In this document: piece by piece, positions 51,285 through 60,521 of the stretch
How positions within the stretch are numbered: the first letter of the stretch is position 1
How the letters are laid out: the number at the start of each line of letters is the position of its first letter
NCBI GenBank assembly: GCA_028281025.1
Contig: JANQKR010000044.1
Location: forward strand, 101,591-165,590
Direction of reading: 5' to 3'
DNA from: Croceivirga sp.
GTDB lineage: Bacteria; Bacteroidota; Bacteroidia; Flavobacteriales; Flavobacteriaceae
Length of the DNA: 64,000 nucleotides
Position numbers and translations under genes: made by a program
The notes under the pieces: model-generated
The model's database searches: none
What the model was told of the DNA's origin: nothing
What the model saw: only the letters and a program-made list of their open reading frames with translations

Positions 51285-51905
51285 ATGACTACGAGGATCA
51301 ATACACTTCTTTTTATCGTTCTTTTCGTTTTTAACAACCTTCAAGCGCAGGAAAAACGGGTAAAGGTCATAGAAGAACAGAAAGGAAACCGCATCGCTTT
51401 TTATGCCATCAATGAAGATGAACAACCCTATGATGTTTTATTTGAGGTTAAGGGTACGGATTTTCGCCAAAGTGCTGCAAGGCCCAGGTTAACAAGGGTA
51501 CCGGCCACTTCAAAAGTCCATTTGAAGACCATAATTCTGTACCGGGACAAAACGCCAAAATATACCCATACACTTCAAGTGAACGATAGCCTTTCCCGTA
51601 GGGCCTTAAAGAAGGAATACACGATTATTGAAGTACCACCAAAGATGATAACCCCAAAGCGACACATTACCATTTACAGGACATCAAGTTGCTTGTCCTG
51701 TGATACCATTGTTGGCAAGCTGAATGAAAATCGCTATATCTTTAAGCTTATTGACCTTCAGGAAAAAAAAGAAGTCAAGGAAGCCCTCTCCAAAACTTTG
51801 GGTAAGTCATTGGACTCCATTGCGTATCCCATAATTAATCTAGGGGGGCATTTATATACGTGGATAACAGACTATGAAACCCTATTGTCCGAAATGGATA
51901 AATGA
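51285..51905 (+). CDS. Secreted protein with glutaredoxin-like C-terminal domain
   Basis: A 206-residue exported protein (signal peptide LLFIVLFVFNNLQAQ). Residues ~25-115 form a beta-rich domain. From ~125 the sequence HITIYRTSSCLSCDTIVGKL begins a thioredoxin/glutaredoxin-like fold with a C-x-x-C (CLSC) active site, continuing to IAYPIINLGGHLYTW, where the cis-proline is expected. It would act as a periplasmic disulfide enzyme or sensor. Ends three bases from the convergent PCMT gene. Confidence 0.75.
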   Translation: MTTRINTLLFIVLFVFNNLQAQEKRVKVIEEQKGNRIAFYAINEDEQPYDVLFEVKGTDFRQSAARPRLTRVPATSKVHLKTIILYRDKTPKYTHTLQVNDSLSRRALKKEYTIIEVPPKMITPKRHITIYRTSSCLSCDTIVGKLNENRYIFKLIDLQEKKEVKEALSKTLGKSLDSIAYPIINLGGHLYTWITDYETLLSEMDK

Positions 51906-51908
51906 CTC

Positions 51909-52616
51909 CTATTCCTTTCGGGTAAAGGGCACAAACCGCACTGGCATCAGTTTCTTGGTTTTTATTCGCCCTTTCTTTTTTTGAATCAACAGTAAATCGC
52001 GGATGCCGTTATGTGGTCCTACCGGTATGACCATTCGCCCCCCTTCTTTTAACTGTTCCAGGAGCGGTTCCGGGATTTCTTCGGCACCGGCAGTCACCAT
52101 AATGGCATCAAAAGGGGCATGGGCTTTCCAACCGTGGTAGCCATCACCGATTTTTACCGTAATGTTCGTATACCCCAATTCATCCAAAAGCTTTTTTGCC
52201 CGTAACCCCAGCGGTTCAACGATTTCCACGGTATAAACGGAATCCACAATTTCTGCCAATACCGCGGCTTGGTAGCCCGATCCCGTACCAATTTCAAGGA
52301 CGTTGTCCTTTTTCCCAAGACGAAGGGATTGGGTCATAAAGGCAACCATATACGGCTGTGAAATGGTTTGCTTGTATCCAATGGGCAATGGACGGTCGGA
52401 ATAGGCAAAAACTTGCTGGTCCTTGGGCACAAAATGGTGCCTTGGTACCTGGAGCATGGCGTCCAAGGTAGTACGGTCGTAGATGTCCCTTCCCTCCAAT
52501 TGTAGTTTTACCATGGCCTTTCTCATGGAGACAAAATCCAGTTCTTGGGCAAATGTGGTCCAGGTGATACCAAAGACCATAAGTAGTGCCCAAACTTTTT
52601 GATTGTTGTTTCCCAT
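51909..52616 (-). CDS. pcm: Exported protein-L-isoaspartate O-methyltransferase
   Basis: The ATG at 52616 gives a 235-residue protein with a signal peptide (VWALLMVFGITWTTFAQ) followed by a complete PCMT: PRHHFVPKDQQVFAYSDRPL, GYKQTISQPYMVAFMTQSL, the SAM motif NVLEIGTGSGYQAAVLA, and TAGAEEIPEPLLEQLKEGG. The enzyme methylates isoaspartate residues of damaged proteins to start their repair. The longer frame up to 52961 runs into the divergent MscS gene and is not credible. Exported PCMTs occur in other bacteria. Confidence 0.92.
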   Translation of the reverse strand: MGNNNQKVWALLMVFGITWTTFAQELDFVSMRKAMVKLQLEGRDIYDRTTLDAMLQVPRHHFVPKDQQVFAYSDRPLPIGYKQTISQPYMVAFMTQSLRLGKKDNVLEIGTGSGYQAAVLAEIVDSVYTVEIVEPLGLRAKKLLDELGYTNITVKIGDGYHGWKAHAPFDAIMVTAGAEEIPEPLLEQLKEGGRMVIPVGPHNGIRDLLLIQKKKGRIKTKKLMPVRFVPFTRKE

Positions 52617-52691
52617 CCTGAGTACTTTAAAATACAAAATTTTTAAGGAACTGAGCTGTCGGTTATCATTTCGCCAAACCCCTAAAATCAA

Positions 52692-52699
52692 TAATTTTG
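52692..52699 (+). promoter_or_regulatory. Candidate -7 box for the MscS gene
   Basis: TAATTTTG is an exact TAnnTTTG match, 19 bp before the start at 52719. No clear -33 TTG. Confidence 0.38.
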
Positions 52700-52718
52700 C
52701 ACTTTTAAAAAAAACGTC

Positions 52719-53969
52719 ATGGGGAAACCGTATTGGGGTCATTTTTTGCATGATATATTGGTGGACAAGGGCATTCCTGAAAATTGGGCCATCTACCTTA
52801 ATGTCATTATCCTGCTTGTTCTGGGAATCGTTTTGGTTTTTTTGGTGGATTTCGTCATATGGAAAATCCTTAGAAAGTTCTCCGCCGGTATGGCCAAACG
52901 GACCAAAACCAATTTTGACAATTTTGCGGTCACCAATAGACTGCCCCGCTTTTTGGCCCATATTTTTCCGCTACTGCTCGCCCTGGAACTTGCCCCAATG
53001 GTGTTCTATGACTTTCAGTATGTCGAAAACATTGCTTTTAAGGTGTTGAATATTTTGGGTGTGCTTTTGGCCCTTCGGATTGCCAGAAGCTTTTTCCAGA
53101 CCGTTAGGGATTATCTTAAGACCCTCCCCAGATTTAAGGACAAACCCATTGACAGTTATATACAGGTGTTCATGTTTTTTGCCTGGGCGGCGGGTATCAT
53201 GACCATTTTGGCCATTGTTACCGGTACCGACATTTGGAAATTCCTGACCGGTCTTGGTGCGGCTTCGGCCATCCTGCTTTTGATTTTCAGGGATACCATT
53301 TTGGGTTTCGTGGCCAGTATTCAGGTCACTATCAATGATATGGTACGTATTGGGGATTGGATAACGTTTGAAAAATACGGTGCCGATGGGGATGTGATTG
53401 AGATCAACCTGGCTACGGTGAAAGTCCAAAACTTCGATAAGACCATTACCACCATCCCTACCTATGCTTTGATATCCGATAGCTTTAAAAACTGGAGGGG
53501 AATGCAATCCTCTGGGGGGAGGCGTATCAAAAGGGCCGTAATCATTAAACAGCAAAGTATTCAGTTCCTTACTTCGGATACCATAAAGGAATTGAAAAAG
53601 ATTGAGCTCATTAGGGATTATTTAGATGACAGACAAAGAAAGATCGACCTTTCCAATGAAGAAAAGGGAGTGGACAAGTCTGTATTGCTCAACGGTCGCA
53701 ACATGACCAATCTGGGGGTTTTTAGAAAGTATATCGAAAGTTACCTGGAATCCCATTCCGCCATTAATGACGATATGATTTTGATGACCCGCCAGTTGGA
53801 GCCTACCACCCAGGGCATCCCTCTGGAAATCTATGCCTTTAGCGGTGATAAAAGATGGCAAAACTACGAGTATATCATGGCCGATATTTTCGACCATGTA
53901 CTCGCAGCTGTGCCCTACTTTGATTTGGAAGTCTTTGAGCTTCCCACATCCCTTAAAACTAGTTCTTAA
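52719..53969 (+). CDS. MscS-family mechanosensitive ion channel
   Basis: A 416-residue inner-membrane protein. About five hydrophobic helices lie before residue ~210; the pore-lining helix is around LTGLGAASAILLLIFRDTILGFVASIQ, followed by the beta domain MVRIGDWITFEKYGADGDVIEINLATVKVQNFDKT and IPTYALISDSFKNW. The C-terminal alpha-beta domain is longer than in E. coli MscS, as in the YbdG-type members. It would release solutes on hypo-osmotic shock. Its last 11 bases overlap the convergent BNR-protein gene. Confidence 0.93.
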   Translation: MGKPYWGHFLHDILVDKGIPENWAIYLNVIILLVLGIVLVFLVDFVIWKILRKFSAGMAKRTKTNFDNFAVTNRLPRFLAHIFPLLLALELAPMVFYDFQYVENIAFKVLNILGVLLALRIARSFFQTVRDYLKTLPRFKDKPIDSYIQVFMFFAWAAGIMTILAIVTGTDIWKFLTGLGAASAILLLIFRDTILGFVASIQVTINDMVRIGDWITFEKYGADGDVIEINLATVKVQNFDKTITTIPTYALISDSFKNWRGMQSSGGRRIKRAVIIKQQSIQFLTSDTIKELKKIELIRDYLDDRQRKIDLSNEEKGVDKSVLLNGRNMTNLGVFRKYIESYLESHSAINDDMILMTRQLEPTTQGIPLEIYAFSGDKRWQNYEYIMADIFDHVLAAVPYFDLEVFELPTSLKTSS

Positions 53970-56900
53970 GCAAGCCCTGCCCCTCTATCCAGGGAGCGCC
54001 GGCTGCCTTTAGTTCGGCTTCCAGGCCTGGTAGTGTCGTCTCCACCACTCTGGCCAATTCTGCCTTCACGGTTTGCAATTGTTGATTTGCCCTGTTGAAT
54101 GCCTTTAAGTGGTTGCCCGTAGGGCCGTAAGTGTTGCCCAGGGCCACAAAACCAACAAACGATCCGTTTCCTGGTGAAGGTGGGTTCCGTTCGCCGATTT
54201 CATTTTTGGCCGGATTACCGTTCATGGTTTCATCAATGGATTGCAGGCTCTTTTTGGCGGCATTGATTCGAGCAAACAAATCGTTGCTGGGTGTTTTTGC
54301 CTGGGCATGCGCCCGTTTCATGGCATCTACCTTTTCCATTCCTTTTTTTAGCGCCGTGTTGGTCGCCATTAAATCTTGCTGGAAGTTTTGGAACGATTGA
54401 CGGAACGCATCGATTTCCTCCGTGGGTTTGGATGGCAGTGCTCCTTCACGAAGTCGTTTTACTTCTATGGAAATGGGGCCGGCAACTTTGGTCATCATCC
54501 CGTTTTCCCTTTTGTACAACTCAGCGGAATAAGTGCCCGGGGTGGCCATGTACGGAGAACCGAAAAAACCATCTTCCTCACTGGGTTTGGGAGCTTTTAA
54601 GGGAATACCGCTCCTACTGGCATAGGTCAAATCCCAGTTCACACGATTGAACCCCTTTTTATTGGTACCGTTCACCCTATTCACGATTGTTCCCGCAGCA
54701 TCTTTGATGAGGAACACATAACCCGGTTTTTCCTGGTTCTTTTCTTCGGCAAGGGCATCCCAGCCCGCAAAGGGAATGGATTTATTGTCCTTGTTGAGTT
54801 CCTTCTCCTTTTTGGTACGGACATCCTTTAAGGTATTCAACTTTTCCGGTAAATAATAGGTAAGGATGGCTCCAAAAGCAGGGTTTTTGGCCTTATACAT
54901 ATTATCTCCCTGAGCATAAACCCCATTCTTGGGAACGTACCAGTAGGCCGTTCTGGTATCAAACAGTTGTACCTCATTGGATTTTGACGCCTCATAATCA
55001 CGTAAAGGGCCAATATCATCCAAAACAAAGAAACCACGACCAAAGGAAGCCGCCGCTATATCGTCTTCCCGACGTTGAATGGTGATGTCCCTAAATGAAA
55101 TGGTGGGCACCCCTCCTTTGAGCTGTGTCCATGTACCACCGCCGTTCTTGGTGAAGTAAATACCAAATTCCGTAGCGGCAAAAAGCAAACTTTTATCCAC
55201 ATGGTCCTGTACAATCCTCCAGGTCAACAGTCGTTTGGGTAGGTTTCCGTTCATCATGGTCCAGCTTCGTCCCTTATCGGTACTCTTTAAAAGATAGGGT
55301 TTAAAATCGCCTTCCTTGTGGTTGTCCAAAACCAAATACACGGTATTGGCATCGTATAAATCGGCACGCACATCATTTACAAATGCCCGGTTGGGTACTC
55401 CTTTGATGCTGCCCAACATAATTTTGCGCCAATTGCTTCCCCCATCTTCAGAAACCTGTAGGATACCATCGTCGGTTCCCGCATACAACAGCCCCTCCTG
55501 GACAGGTGATTCGGACAATGAGGTAATGGTGTTATATACACTCATGGCCCCAACATCCCAGGGATTGTCCCAACTTTGCTGTTTTCCCAGAATGGGCAAT
55601 TCAATACGTTCCTCATTTCGGGTAAGATCTCCAGAAATGGCGGTCCAATCATCTCCCCTATTTTCGGACTTCCACACCCTGTAGGAGGCAAAATACAGGC
55701 GGGTAGGCTTATGCGGACTCACCAAAATCGGGGCGTCCCAATTAAATCGCTCATGGGGGTCGCCCGCGGCCGGTTGCGGTTGTATAAAGACCGTCTCCCC
55801 TGTGGTCTGGTCAATTCGCCATAGCCAACCTTGCTGGAACTCACCGTAGGTAATATCCGGATTCCCCGGTTCCGTTGCCGATTGGTGTCCGTCCGCCCCC
55901 AACGTTATCCACCAATCCTGATTTAGGATACCATCTTCCCTTATGGTCCGGGACGGCCCACCGTGGGAACCATTGTCCTGTGTACCACCATAAAGATTAT
56001 AGAAAGGTGCGGAATCGTCCACAGCGACCTTGTAGTATTGAATAATGGGAAGGTTTGAAAAATAACGCCAGGTTTTGGTGAGGTCATAGGATTCATACAA
56101 CCCACCGTCCGTACCAAAAAGCACGTAGTCCGGGTCATCCTTTTTAAAGGCCATGGCATGACTATCCACATGTTTATTCTTTTCGTTCATGGTAACAAAG
56201 GTTTTACCATGGTCATCGGAAACCTGAACATAGTTGTTCATAAGGTACAGCCTTCCTTTTTGATGCGGGGAGGCGTACAACTCTTGATAATAATGCGGGC
56301 CCGTTCCCCCGGAGACCGTATTGGACTGTTTGCTCCAGGAAGCACCACCATTGTTGGAAATGAAGATACCCCCTTTTTTTCTATCCAATTCAATGGCGGC
56401 ATAGATGGTATTGCCATCAAAAGGAGAAATGGCCAGACCGATCTTTCCTAAGTTGGATTTTGGAATGCCATTGTCCAGTTTTGTCCATGTTTTTCCACCA
56501 TCGGTGGATTTATGAAGGCCAGATCCCGGTCCTCCACCCATATAGGCGGCAACGGTCCTATGCCTGTCCCAAGTGGCCGCATACAGTACATTGGGGTCGG
56601 TGGCATCCATAACAATGTCGGTCACACCTGTCCATTCATCATTTCCCAGGGTCCTGGTCCAGGTGGCTCCCCCATCCTCGGACCGATAAAAACCGCGTTC
56701 CCCTCCCTTGCTCCAAAGCGGTCCTTGAACGGCAACATAGAGTATTTGGGAATTATCGGGATGGACAATAATCCTTGAAATGTGTTCGGATTTCTTGAGC
56801 CCCATATTCTTCCAGCTCTTTCCTTCGTTATGGCTCACATAGATGCCATCCCCAAAGCCCACATGGCGACCACCGACATTCTCGCCGGTACCCACCCAAA

Positions 56901-57219
56901 TCGTACTGGGATCAGTAGGATCTATGGTAATACAGCCTATGGAATAACTGGATTCCCCATCAAAAATGGGTTTGAACGTGGTTCCTGAATTGATGGTTTT
57001 CCAGACCCCGCCGGAACCTACCGCAATGTACCAGGTACTTTCATTTTCCGGGTGGATGGCAATATCCGCTATTCGACCCGAGGTCAGGGCAGGTCCAATG
57101 TTCCTGAACTCAAGCCCTTTGTAGATATCGTCCTTTTTTTCTTCTTCCTGACCAAAGGCAAAAGGGATAAACAGTAGGAAAGATAGGGACAATAATGAAG
57201 CGATGCGTTGTATGATCAT
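53959..57219 (-). CDS. Large secreted BNR/VPS10 (sortilin-like) beta-propeller protein
   Basis: A 1086-residue exported protein (signal peptide LSLSFLLFIPFAFGQ). Residues ~30-700 hold multiple Asp-box/BNR blades, for example YRSEDGGATWTRTLG, HKSTDGGKTWTKLDNG, LLKSTDKGRSWTMMNG and YFTKNGGGTWTQLKGG, the pattern of VPS10/sortilin and HCF136-like propellers. The C-terminal ~350 residues contain an Ig-like unit (FNRVNWDLTY; ATPGTYSAELY) and a helical tail. It is a frequent large secreted protein in marine flavobacteria; substrate and role are unknown. Confidence 0.88.
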   Translation of the reverse strand: MIIQRIASLLSLSFLLFIPFAFGQEEEKKDDIYKGLEFRNIGPALTSGRIADIAIHPENESTWYIAVGSGGVWKTINSGTTFKPIFDGESSYSIGCITIDPTDPSTIWVGTGENVGGRHVGFGDGIYVSHNEGKSWKNMGLKKSEHISRIIVHPDNSQILYVAVQGPLWSKGGERGFYRSEDGGATWTRTLGNDEWTGVTDIVMDATDPNVLYAATWDRHRTVAAYMGGGPGSGLHKSTDGGKTWTKLDNGIPKSNLGKIGLAISPFDGNTIYAAIELDRKKGGIFISNNGGASWSKQSNTVSGGTGPHYYQELYASPHQKGRLYLMNNYVQVSDDHGKTFVTMNEKNKHVDSHAMAFKKDDPDYVLFGTDGGLYESYDLTKTWRYFSNLPIIQYYKVAVDDSAPFYNLYGGTQDNGSHGGPSRTIREDGILNQDWWITLGADGHQSATEPGNPDITYGEFQQGWLWRIDQTTGETVFIQPQPAAGDPHERFNWDAPILVSPHKPTRLYFASYRVWKSENRGDDWTAISGDLTRNEERIELPILGKQQSWDNPWDVGAMSVYNTITSLSESPVQEGLLYAGTDDGILQVSEDGGSNWRKIMLGSIKGVPNRAFVNDVRADLYDANTVYLVLDNHKEGDFKPYLLKSTDKGRSWTMMNGNLPKRLLTWRIVQDHVDKSLLFAATEFGIYFTKNGGGTWTQLKGGVPTISFRDITIQRREDDIAAASFGRGFFVLDDIGPLRDYEASKSNEVQLFDTRTAYWYVPKNGVYAQGDNMYKAKNPAFGAILTYYLPEKLNTLKDVRTKKEKELNKDNKSIPFAGWDALAEEKNQEKPGYVFLIKDAAGTIVNRVNGTNKKGFNRVNWDLTYASRSGIPLKAPKPSEEDGFFGSPYMATPGTYSAELYKRENGMMTKVAGPISIEVKRLREGALPSKPTEEIDAFRQSFQNFQQDLMATNTALKKGMEKVDAMKRAHAQAKTPSNDLFARINAAKKSLQSIDETMNGNPAKNEIGERNPPSPGNGSFVGFVALGNTYGPTGNHLKAFNRANQQLQTVKAELARVVETTLPGLEAELKAAGAPWIEGQGLLKN

Positions 57220-57305
57220 TGAAATACAATTTTGGTTAATCAGTCCCGTAAGATAACTAAATTCCTACTCATACAGGAGAATTGTCGACCCTATATTAAA
57301 TGAAA

Positions 57306-57326
57306 AAAGCCCCAAAATGGGGCTTT
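57306..57326 (-). terminator. Rho-independent terminator (minus strand)
   Basis: AAAGCCCC (57306-57313) pairs with GGGGCTTT (57319-57326) around a 5-base loop, with a T-run on the minus strand. It follows the lipoprotein gene ending at 57348. Confidence 0.85.
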
Positions 57327-57347
57327 GTATTTTAAGCAGCGGAATTG

Positions 57348-58115
57348 TTACAGTGTTATGTTTTGAGTAGCGCCGTTTGGATAGGTCAGTACCGCTTGGT
57401 CATCACATGTTCCATCGCCAAAATCCACATCCACGGCCAATCCGTTTTTGCTCACATTCATGGTTCCTTGGGTCCAGTATTCACAAATAAAGTTTGTGGA
57501 TACGTTTCCGGAAATGGTATAGGTATCTCCGTCTATTTGGACCGTCCAATTGCCCGAAAGATTCCAAAGGGTATCCTCTCCTTCTTCAAAAACGATGGCA
57601 AAGGTTTTTGTACCGTTCTCGGAAATGGTTTCCCCATCTTCAAATTCAAGGGAAATGTTACTGGTTATACTGAATGAAAGTGAATTGGCTTCTTCTGAAC
57701 CTGTCAATGTAAACGTCCGTGTCCCGTTCACTTTTATGGTTCCCACAAAGAAATCCTCAAAAGTTGCCGTGTAGGTAGCGGATGACTCCCCTATTCCATA
57801 GGTGATATTAAGCGTACCGTTGACATTTTCGGTCTCGTTTAACGCACAATTGTTGAATGTGGCCACAAATCCGTTGTCCAAATACTCCACACTATAACAA
57901 TCGTTGGAGAAATCTTTACTGGTCGCACCATTGTCAAAATAGAAGTCGGACAAAATTTGATCCACGGAACTGGTAACCTCATCCGTTTCCAGAATGGTTT
58001 GTACTTCGGTTTGGGTAAGTTCCCCTTCAATAGTTTGATTGTCGTCGGCATCATCACTACAGGAAAGCAGGAATACAAAAGCGGACAAACAGGCGAATAG
58101 ACTAATTTTTTTCAT
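57348..58115 (-). CDS. Lipoprotein of unknown function
   Basis: A 255-residue lipoprotein (LFACLSAFVFLLSC, Cys ~19, followed by DDADDNQ). The mature part is threonine- and asparagine-rich with repeated beta strands (NGTLNITYGIGESSATYTA; SFSITSNISLEFEDGE; NWTVQIDGDTYTISGNV), a beta-sandwich or barrel pattern, and several cysteines. Not recognised. It has its own terminator. Confidence 0.78.
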   Translation of the reverse strand: MKKISLFACLSAFVFLLSCSDDADDNQTIEGELTQTEVQTILETDEVTSSVDQILSDFYFDNGATSKDFSNDCYSVEYLDNGFVATFNNCALNETENVNGTLNITYGIGESSATYTATFEDFFVGTIKVNGTRTFTLTGSEEANSLSFSITSNISLEFEDGETISENGTKTFAIVFEEGEDTLWNLSGNWTVQIDGDTYTISGNVSTNFICEYWTQGTMNVSKNGLAVDVDFGDGTCDDQAVLTYPNGATQNITL

Positions 58116-58203
58116 ATCAACTTAAGTTTTGGTTGTTGGCAAAACGCGGTTGTAGCTGCTTTAGTACAAGGAATTGGAATAAATCGACAAAAAGCAGGGA
58201 ATA

Positions 58204-58620
58204 TTAACGGTCTTTGGTCCGATACACAAATTTGAGTCCACTCCAATCCTCATCAATAGCGGCAACTTTTACATCTACCAATCCAATTTTGAGGAGATAT
58301 TCCCGAATCCGGTCGCGTTTTAAATCCGTGGGTATGGAGGAACTCCCTTTGGGCCAACTTATCCATAGGAGTCCTGTTTTTTTTAGGTACGTTTTGCACG
58401 CTAGGGCATTGCTTTCCAAGGCTTCCATAGTTGTGCAAAAGAGATGGATGAAGTCAATGGAACCCTCGGTGGGTGTCTGGATTTCTTGAAGCCCTTCGGG
58501 AAGTGTGGCGAAAAGTTTCCAATAGTGGCTGGGTTGATTGTTAAGATAAACGCTGTACCCGGTTTTCAGTCCGAGTTTTTTGGCCAGTGGAGTACGCGAA
58601 TATCCTTCAGGGGGGCTCAT
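58204..58620 (-). CDS. DUF3052-family protein
   Basis: A 138-residue cytoplasmic protein matching DUF3052: GYSRTPLAKKLGLKTGYSV at the start, IDFIHLFCTTMEALE in the middle, LLWISWPKGSSSIPTDL and a C-terminal VAAIDEDWSGLKFVYRTKDR. The family is widespread and uncharacterised. Its start overlaps the stop of the upstream membrane-protein gene by four bases. Confidence 0.9.
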   Translation of the reverse strand: MSPPEGYSRTPLAKKLGLKTGYSVYLNNQPSHYWKLFATLPEGLQEIQTPTEGSIDFIHLFCTTMEALESNALACKTYLKKTGLLWISWPKGSSSIPTDLKRDRIREYLLKIGLVDVKVAAIDEDWSGLKFVYRTKDR

Positions 58621-59159
58621 TCCTCAATTTCTTGTGGAATCTCTTCCTGGGAAGAGATCAACCATTTGTCGTTGTATATGGAGCGATATGTTATTTTGAA
58701 ATTGAACCCTCTTTCTTGATAATCCTTTATCAGGCCGGAAAACGTATCAAAATCCTTCCTATTGGCCCCAACTCCCAACATAACCGCCCTGCCACCTGCC
58801 GGAATGGCCTTGCCCCGGTAGATACTTGACCAATTCATGATTTCAATACTATCCATTTCCCGCACATTCTCCCTAAAAAAGGTATGGAAATCCTTGGCAT
58901 ACGTAGTGCCCTCCATTTCCAATTGGATATCTTCAATAATTGCTGGTCCCACACCGTGGTTGACCAAGGCAATCTGCATATAGTGCTCATTCTTGTTCGT
59001 ACTGCTTTCCACCATAAGATAGGGCAAAACGGAAAGCCTACTCTGTTTGTCCATGATATTGGTTTGGCGGACAAAAATAATGAGCGTCACCAGGCTGATC
59101 AACATGGCCGTTAGTCCAAAAATCTTATCGGAAGTGAAAAAAGATTTTTTTCTTGCCAT
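58617..59159 (-). CDS. Single-pass membrane protein of unknown function
   Basis: A 180-residue protein: basic N-terminus (MARKKSFFTSDK), one membrane helix (IFGLTAMLISLVTLIIFV, ~12-30), then a soluble part with VLPYLMVESSTN, QIALVNHGVGPAIIEDIQL and FKITYRSIYNDKWLIS, a beta-rich layout. I have seen this pattern in uncharacterised bacterial proteins with one N-terminal helix, but it has no name I can give with confidence. Co-translated with the DUF3052 gene. Confidence 0.75.
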   Translation of the reverse strand: MARKKSFFTSDKIFGLTAMLISLVTLIIFVRQTNIMDKQSRLSVLPYLMVESSTNKNEHYMQIALVNHGVGPAIIEDIQLEMEGTTYAKDFHTFFRENVREMDSIEIMNWSSIYRGKAIPAGGRAVMLGVGANRKDFDTFSGLIKDYQERGFNFKITYRSIYNDKWLISSQEEIPQEIEE

Positions 59160-59195
59160 TGGGGTTATTTTAGGGAAAAATACAAAGTTTTAAGA

Positions 59196-60284
59196 TTAAT
59201 CGACCTCCTTTTTCAGTTGAACGTAGGCATAAAGATTGTCCATGGCATTGTTCAGGTTCTTCTTGAAAAGGCGCTTGGCCACCAGAAGGATCAGTAGTTT
59301 CTTGAATGGCGATTTTGCTTCCCAGAACAGTTCCAGCTCCAATTTGCATGAGTTTTCCGAGGTGGGCGTTACGATAAAAAACTGATATAAGGTATCAAAA
59401 GGAGGTGTATCCGTGGTCAGTTCCCCGTAAACGGACTGGTTTTTTTCCACCGGTTTTTTTATGGCCGTAAAATTGAGGTTTTTCCCATTGATAACACAGA
59501 CATGTTCCGTACCCAAACGGGTGACTTCATTGGAATTGTATTCAAATCGGTCTACGCCCTTTGCCCATTCCGAACGGCGGGTGTAATTGGTTAAATACTC
59601 CAGCAAGGTCGCCGTATCGACCGGAAAATTCCTGGTTTCGGTCAAATTCGGTGGCCGATTGAATCGCACTTCCTTTGTCGTGGGAACTTCATTGAGTTGC
59701 AATTGATTCGCGTCAATAAGGGAATAAAGGTATTCCACCTCAGTATTATCGTAGGTATCGGAACTTTTCCGAAATCGGAAAATCTTACTCGAATAATACT
59801 TGGACAACTGAATTTCCAGGGCCAATGCACTGCTGATCAGCACATAATTGGAGCTGTCAACCGAATTTTTCAATAATCTATGTGCTTCAATGACCTGTTG
59901 CCCAAAAGGTTTTCGGTTGCCCTGGACCTCAATATGTTGTAAATCCCCAGCATGTGCAATTATTTTTAATTCAAGATTGGGGGCCGTGGCGCAGGCATTG
60001 CACGGACAGATCCTATTCTCTTCCAAAAGTTTCAAATGGCTGTGGAAAGCGGTAAACATGGTCTCAATCTGGGCAAGAAGCCGTTCCTGCGATGGAATTT
60101 CGCCATCTTTATAGAAGAACAGGGCATCCCCTTCAATTTCCGCCAAATGTAAATTTTCCGTGTTCGCGGCAATCAAAATTTCCAATAACTCGGAAATCAC
60201 ATGCTGGCTATGCTCCACCTCCGTAGTCTGTATGAACCTGGTATAGCCTGAAATATCGGGTAAAAACAATAGGGATTTGGCCAT
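59196..60284 (-). CDS. DUF2652 cyclase-like protein with SRPBCC-like C-terminal domain
   Basis: A 362-residue cytoplasmic protein. The first ~190 residues fit DUF2652, related in fold to class III nucleotide cyclases: LFLPDISGYTRFIQTTEVEH, LHLAEIEGDALFFYKDG, and CPCNACATAPNLELKIIAHAG with a four-cysteine cluster that may bind metal. The remaining ~150 residues look like a polyketide-cyclase/SRPBCC domain (TNYTRRSEWAKGVDRFEY; KLELELFWEAKSPFKKLLI). Whether it makes a cyclic nucleotide is unknown. Confidence 0.82.
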   Translation of the reverse strand: MAKSLLFLPDISGYTRFIQTTEVEHSQHVISELLEILIAANTENLHLAEIEGDALFFYKDGEIPSQERLLAQIETMFTAFHSHLKLLEENRICPCNACATAPNLELKIIAHAGDLQHIEVQGNRKPFGQQVIEAHRLLKNSVDSSNYVLISSALALEIQLSKYYSSKIFRFRKSSDTYDNTEVEYLYSLIDANQLQLNEVPTTKEVRFNRPPNLTETRNFPVDTATLLEYLTNYTRRSEWAKGVDRFEYNSNEVTRLGTEHVCVINGKNLNFTAIKKPVEKNQSVYGELTTDTPPFDTLYQFFIVTPTSENSCKLELELFWEAKSPFKKLLILLVAKRLFKKNLNNAMDNLYAYVQLKKEVD

Positions 60285-60496
60285 TTTCTTTGGTTAGGGA
60301 TCCTTTATTTGGTCTTTAGGAATGGGGATAGGTTACATTGAAAAGTGTTAAACCCTATTTTAACTCCTCCCCTTTTGTATCCCATATTCTTTTATAGCTC
60401 GAGGGAACTACCCATAAAATTCGAACCTTCATCGCTATCTCAACATTGTATTTGACCTCTAAATATAAGGCATTAAACGAATAATAGCGGTAGATA

Positions 60497-60517
60497 AATC
60501 GTATACGATTATTTTTG
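60497..60517 (+). promoter_or_regulatory. GntR-type palindrome overlapping a promoter box
   Basis: AATCGTATACGATT (60497-60510) is a perfect 14-bp palindrome containing the GTATAC core common in operators of FCD-type GntR regulators. It is joined directly to TATTTTTG (60510-60517), an exact -7 box. The GntR start codon follows at 60522, so the regulator very probably represses itself. Confidence 0.6.
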
Positions 60518-60521
60518 CAGT

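Noticed and set aside
52617..52961. Upstream extension of the PCMT frame
   Set aside because: It would place 115 residues of non-homologous sequence before a clear signal peptide and overlaps the divergent MscS gene.
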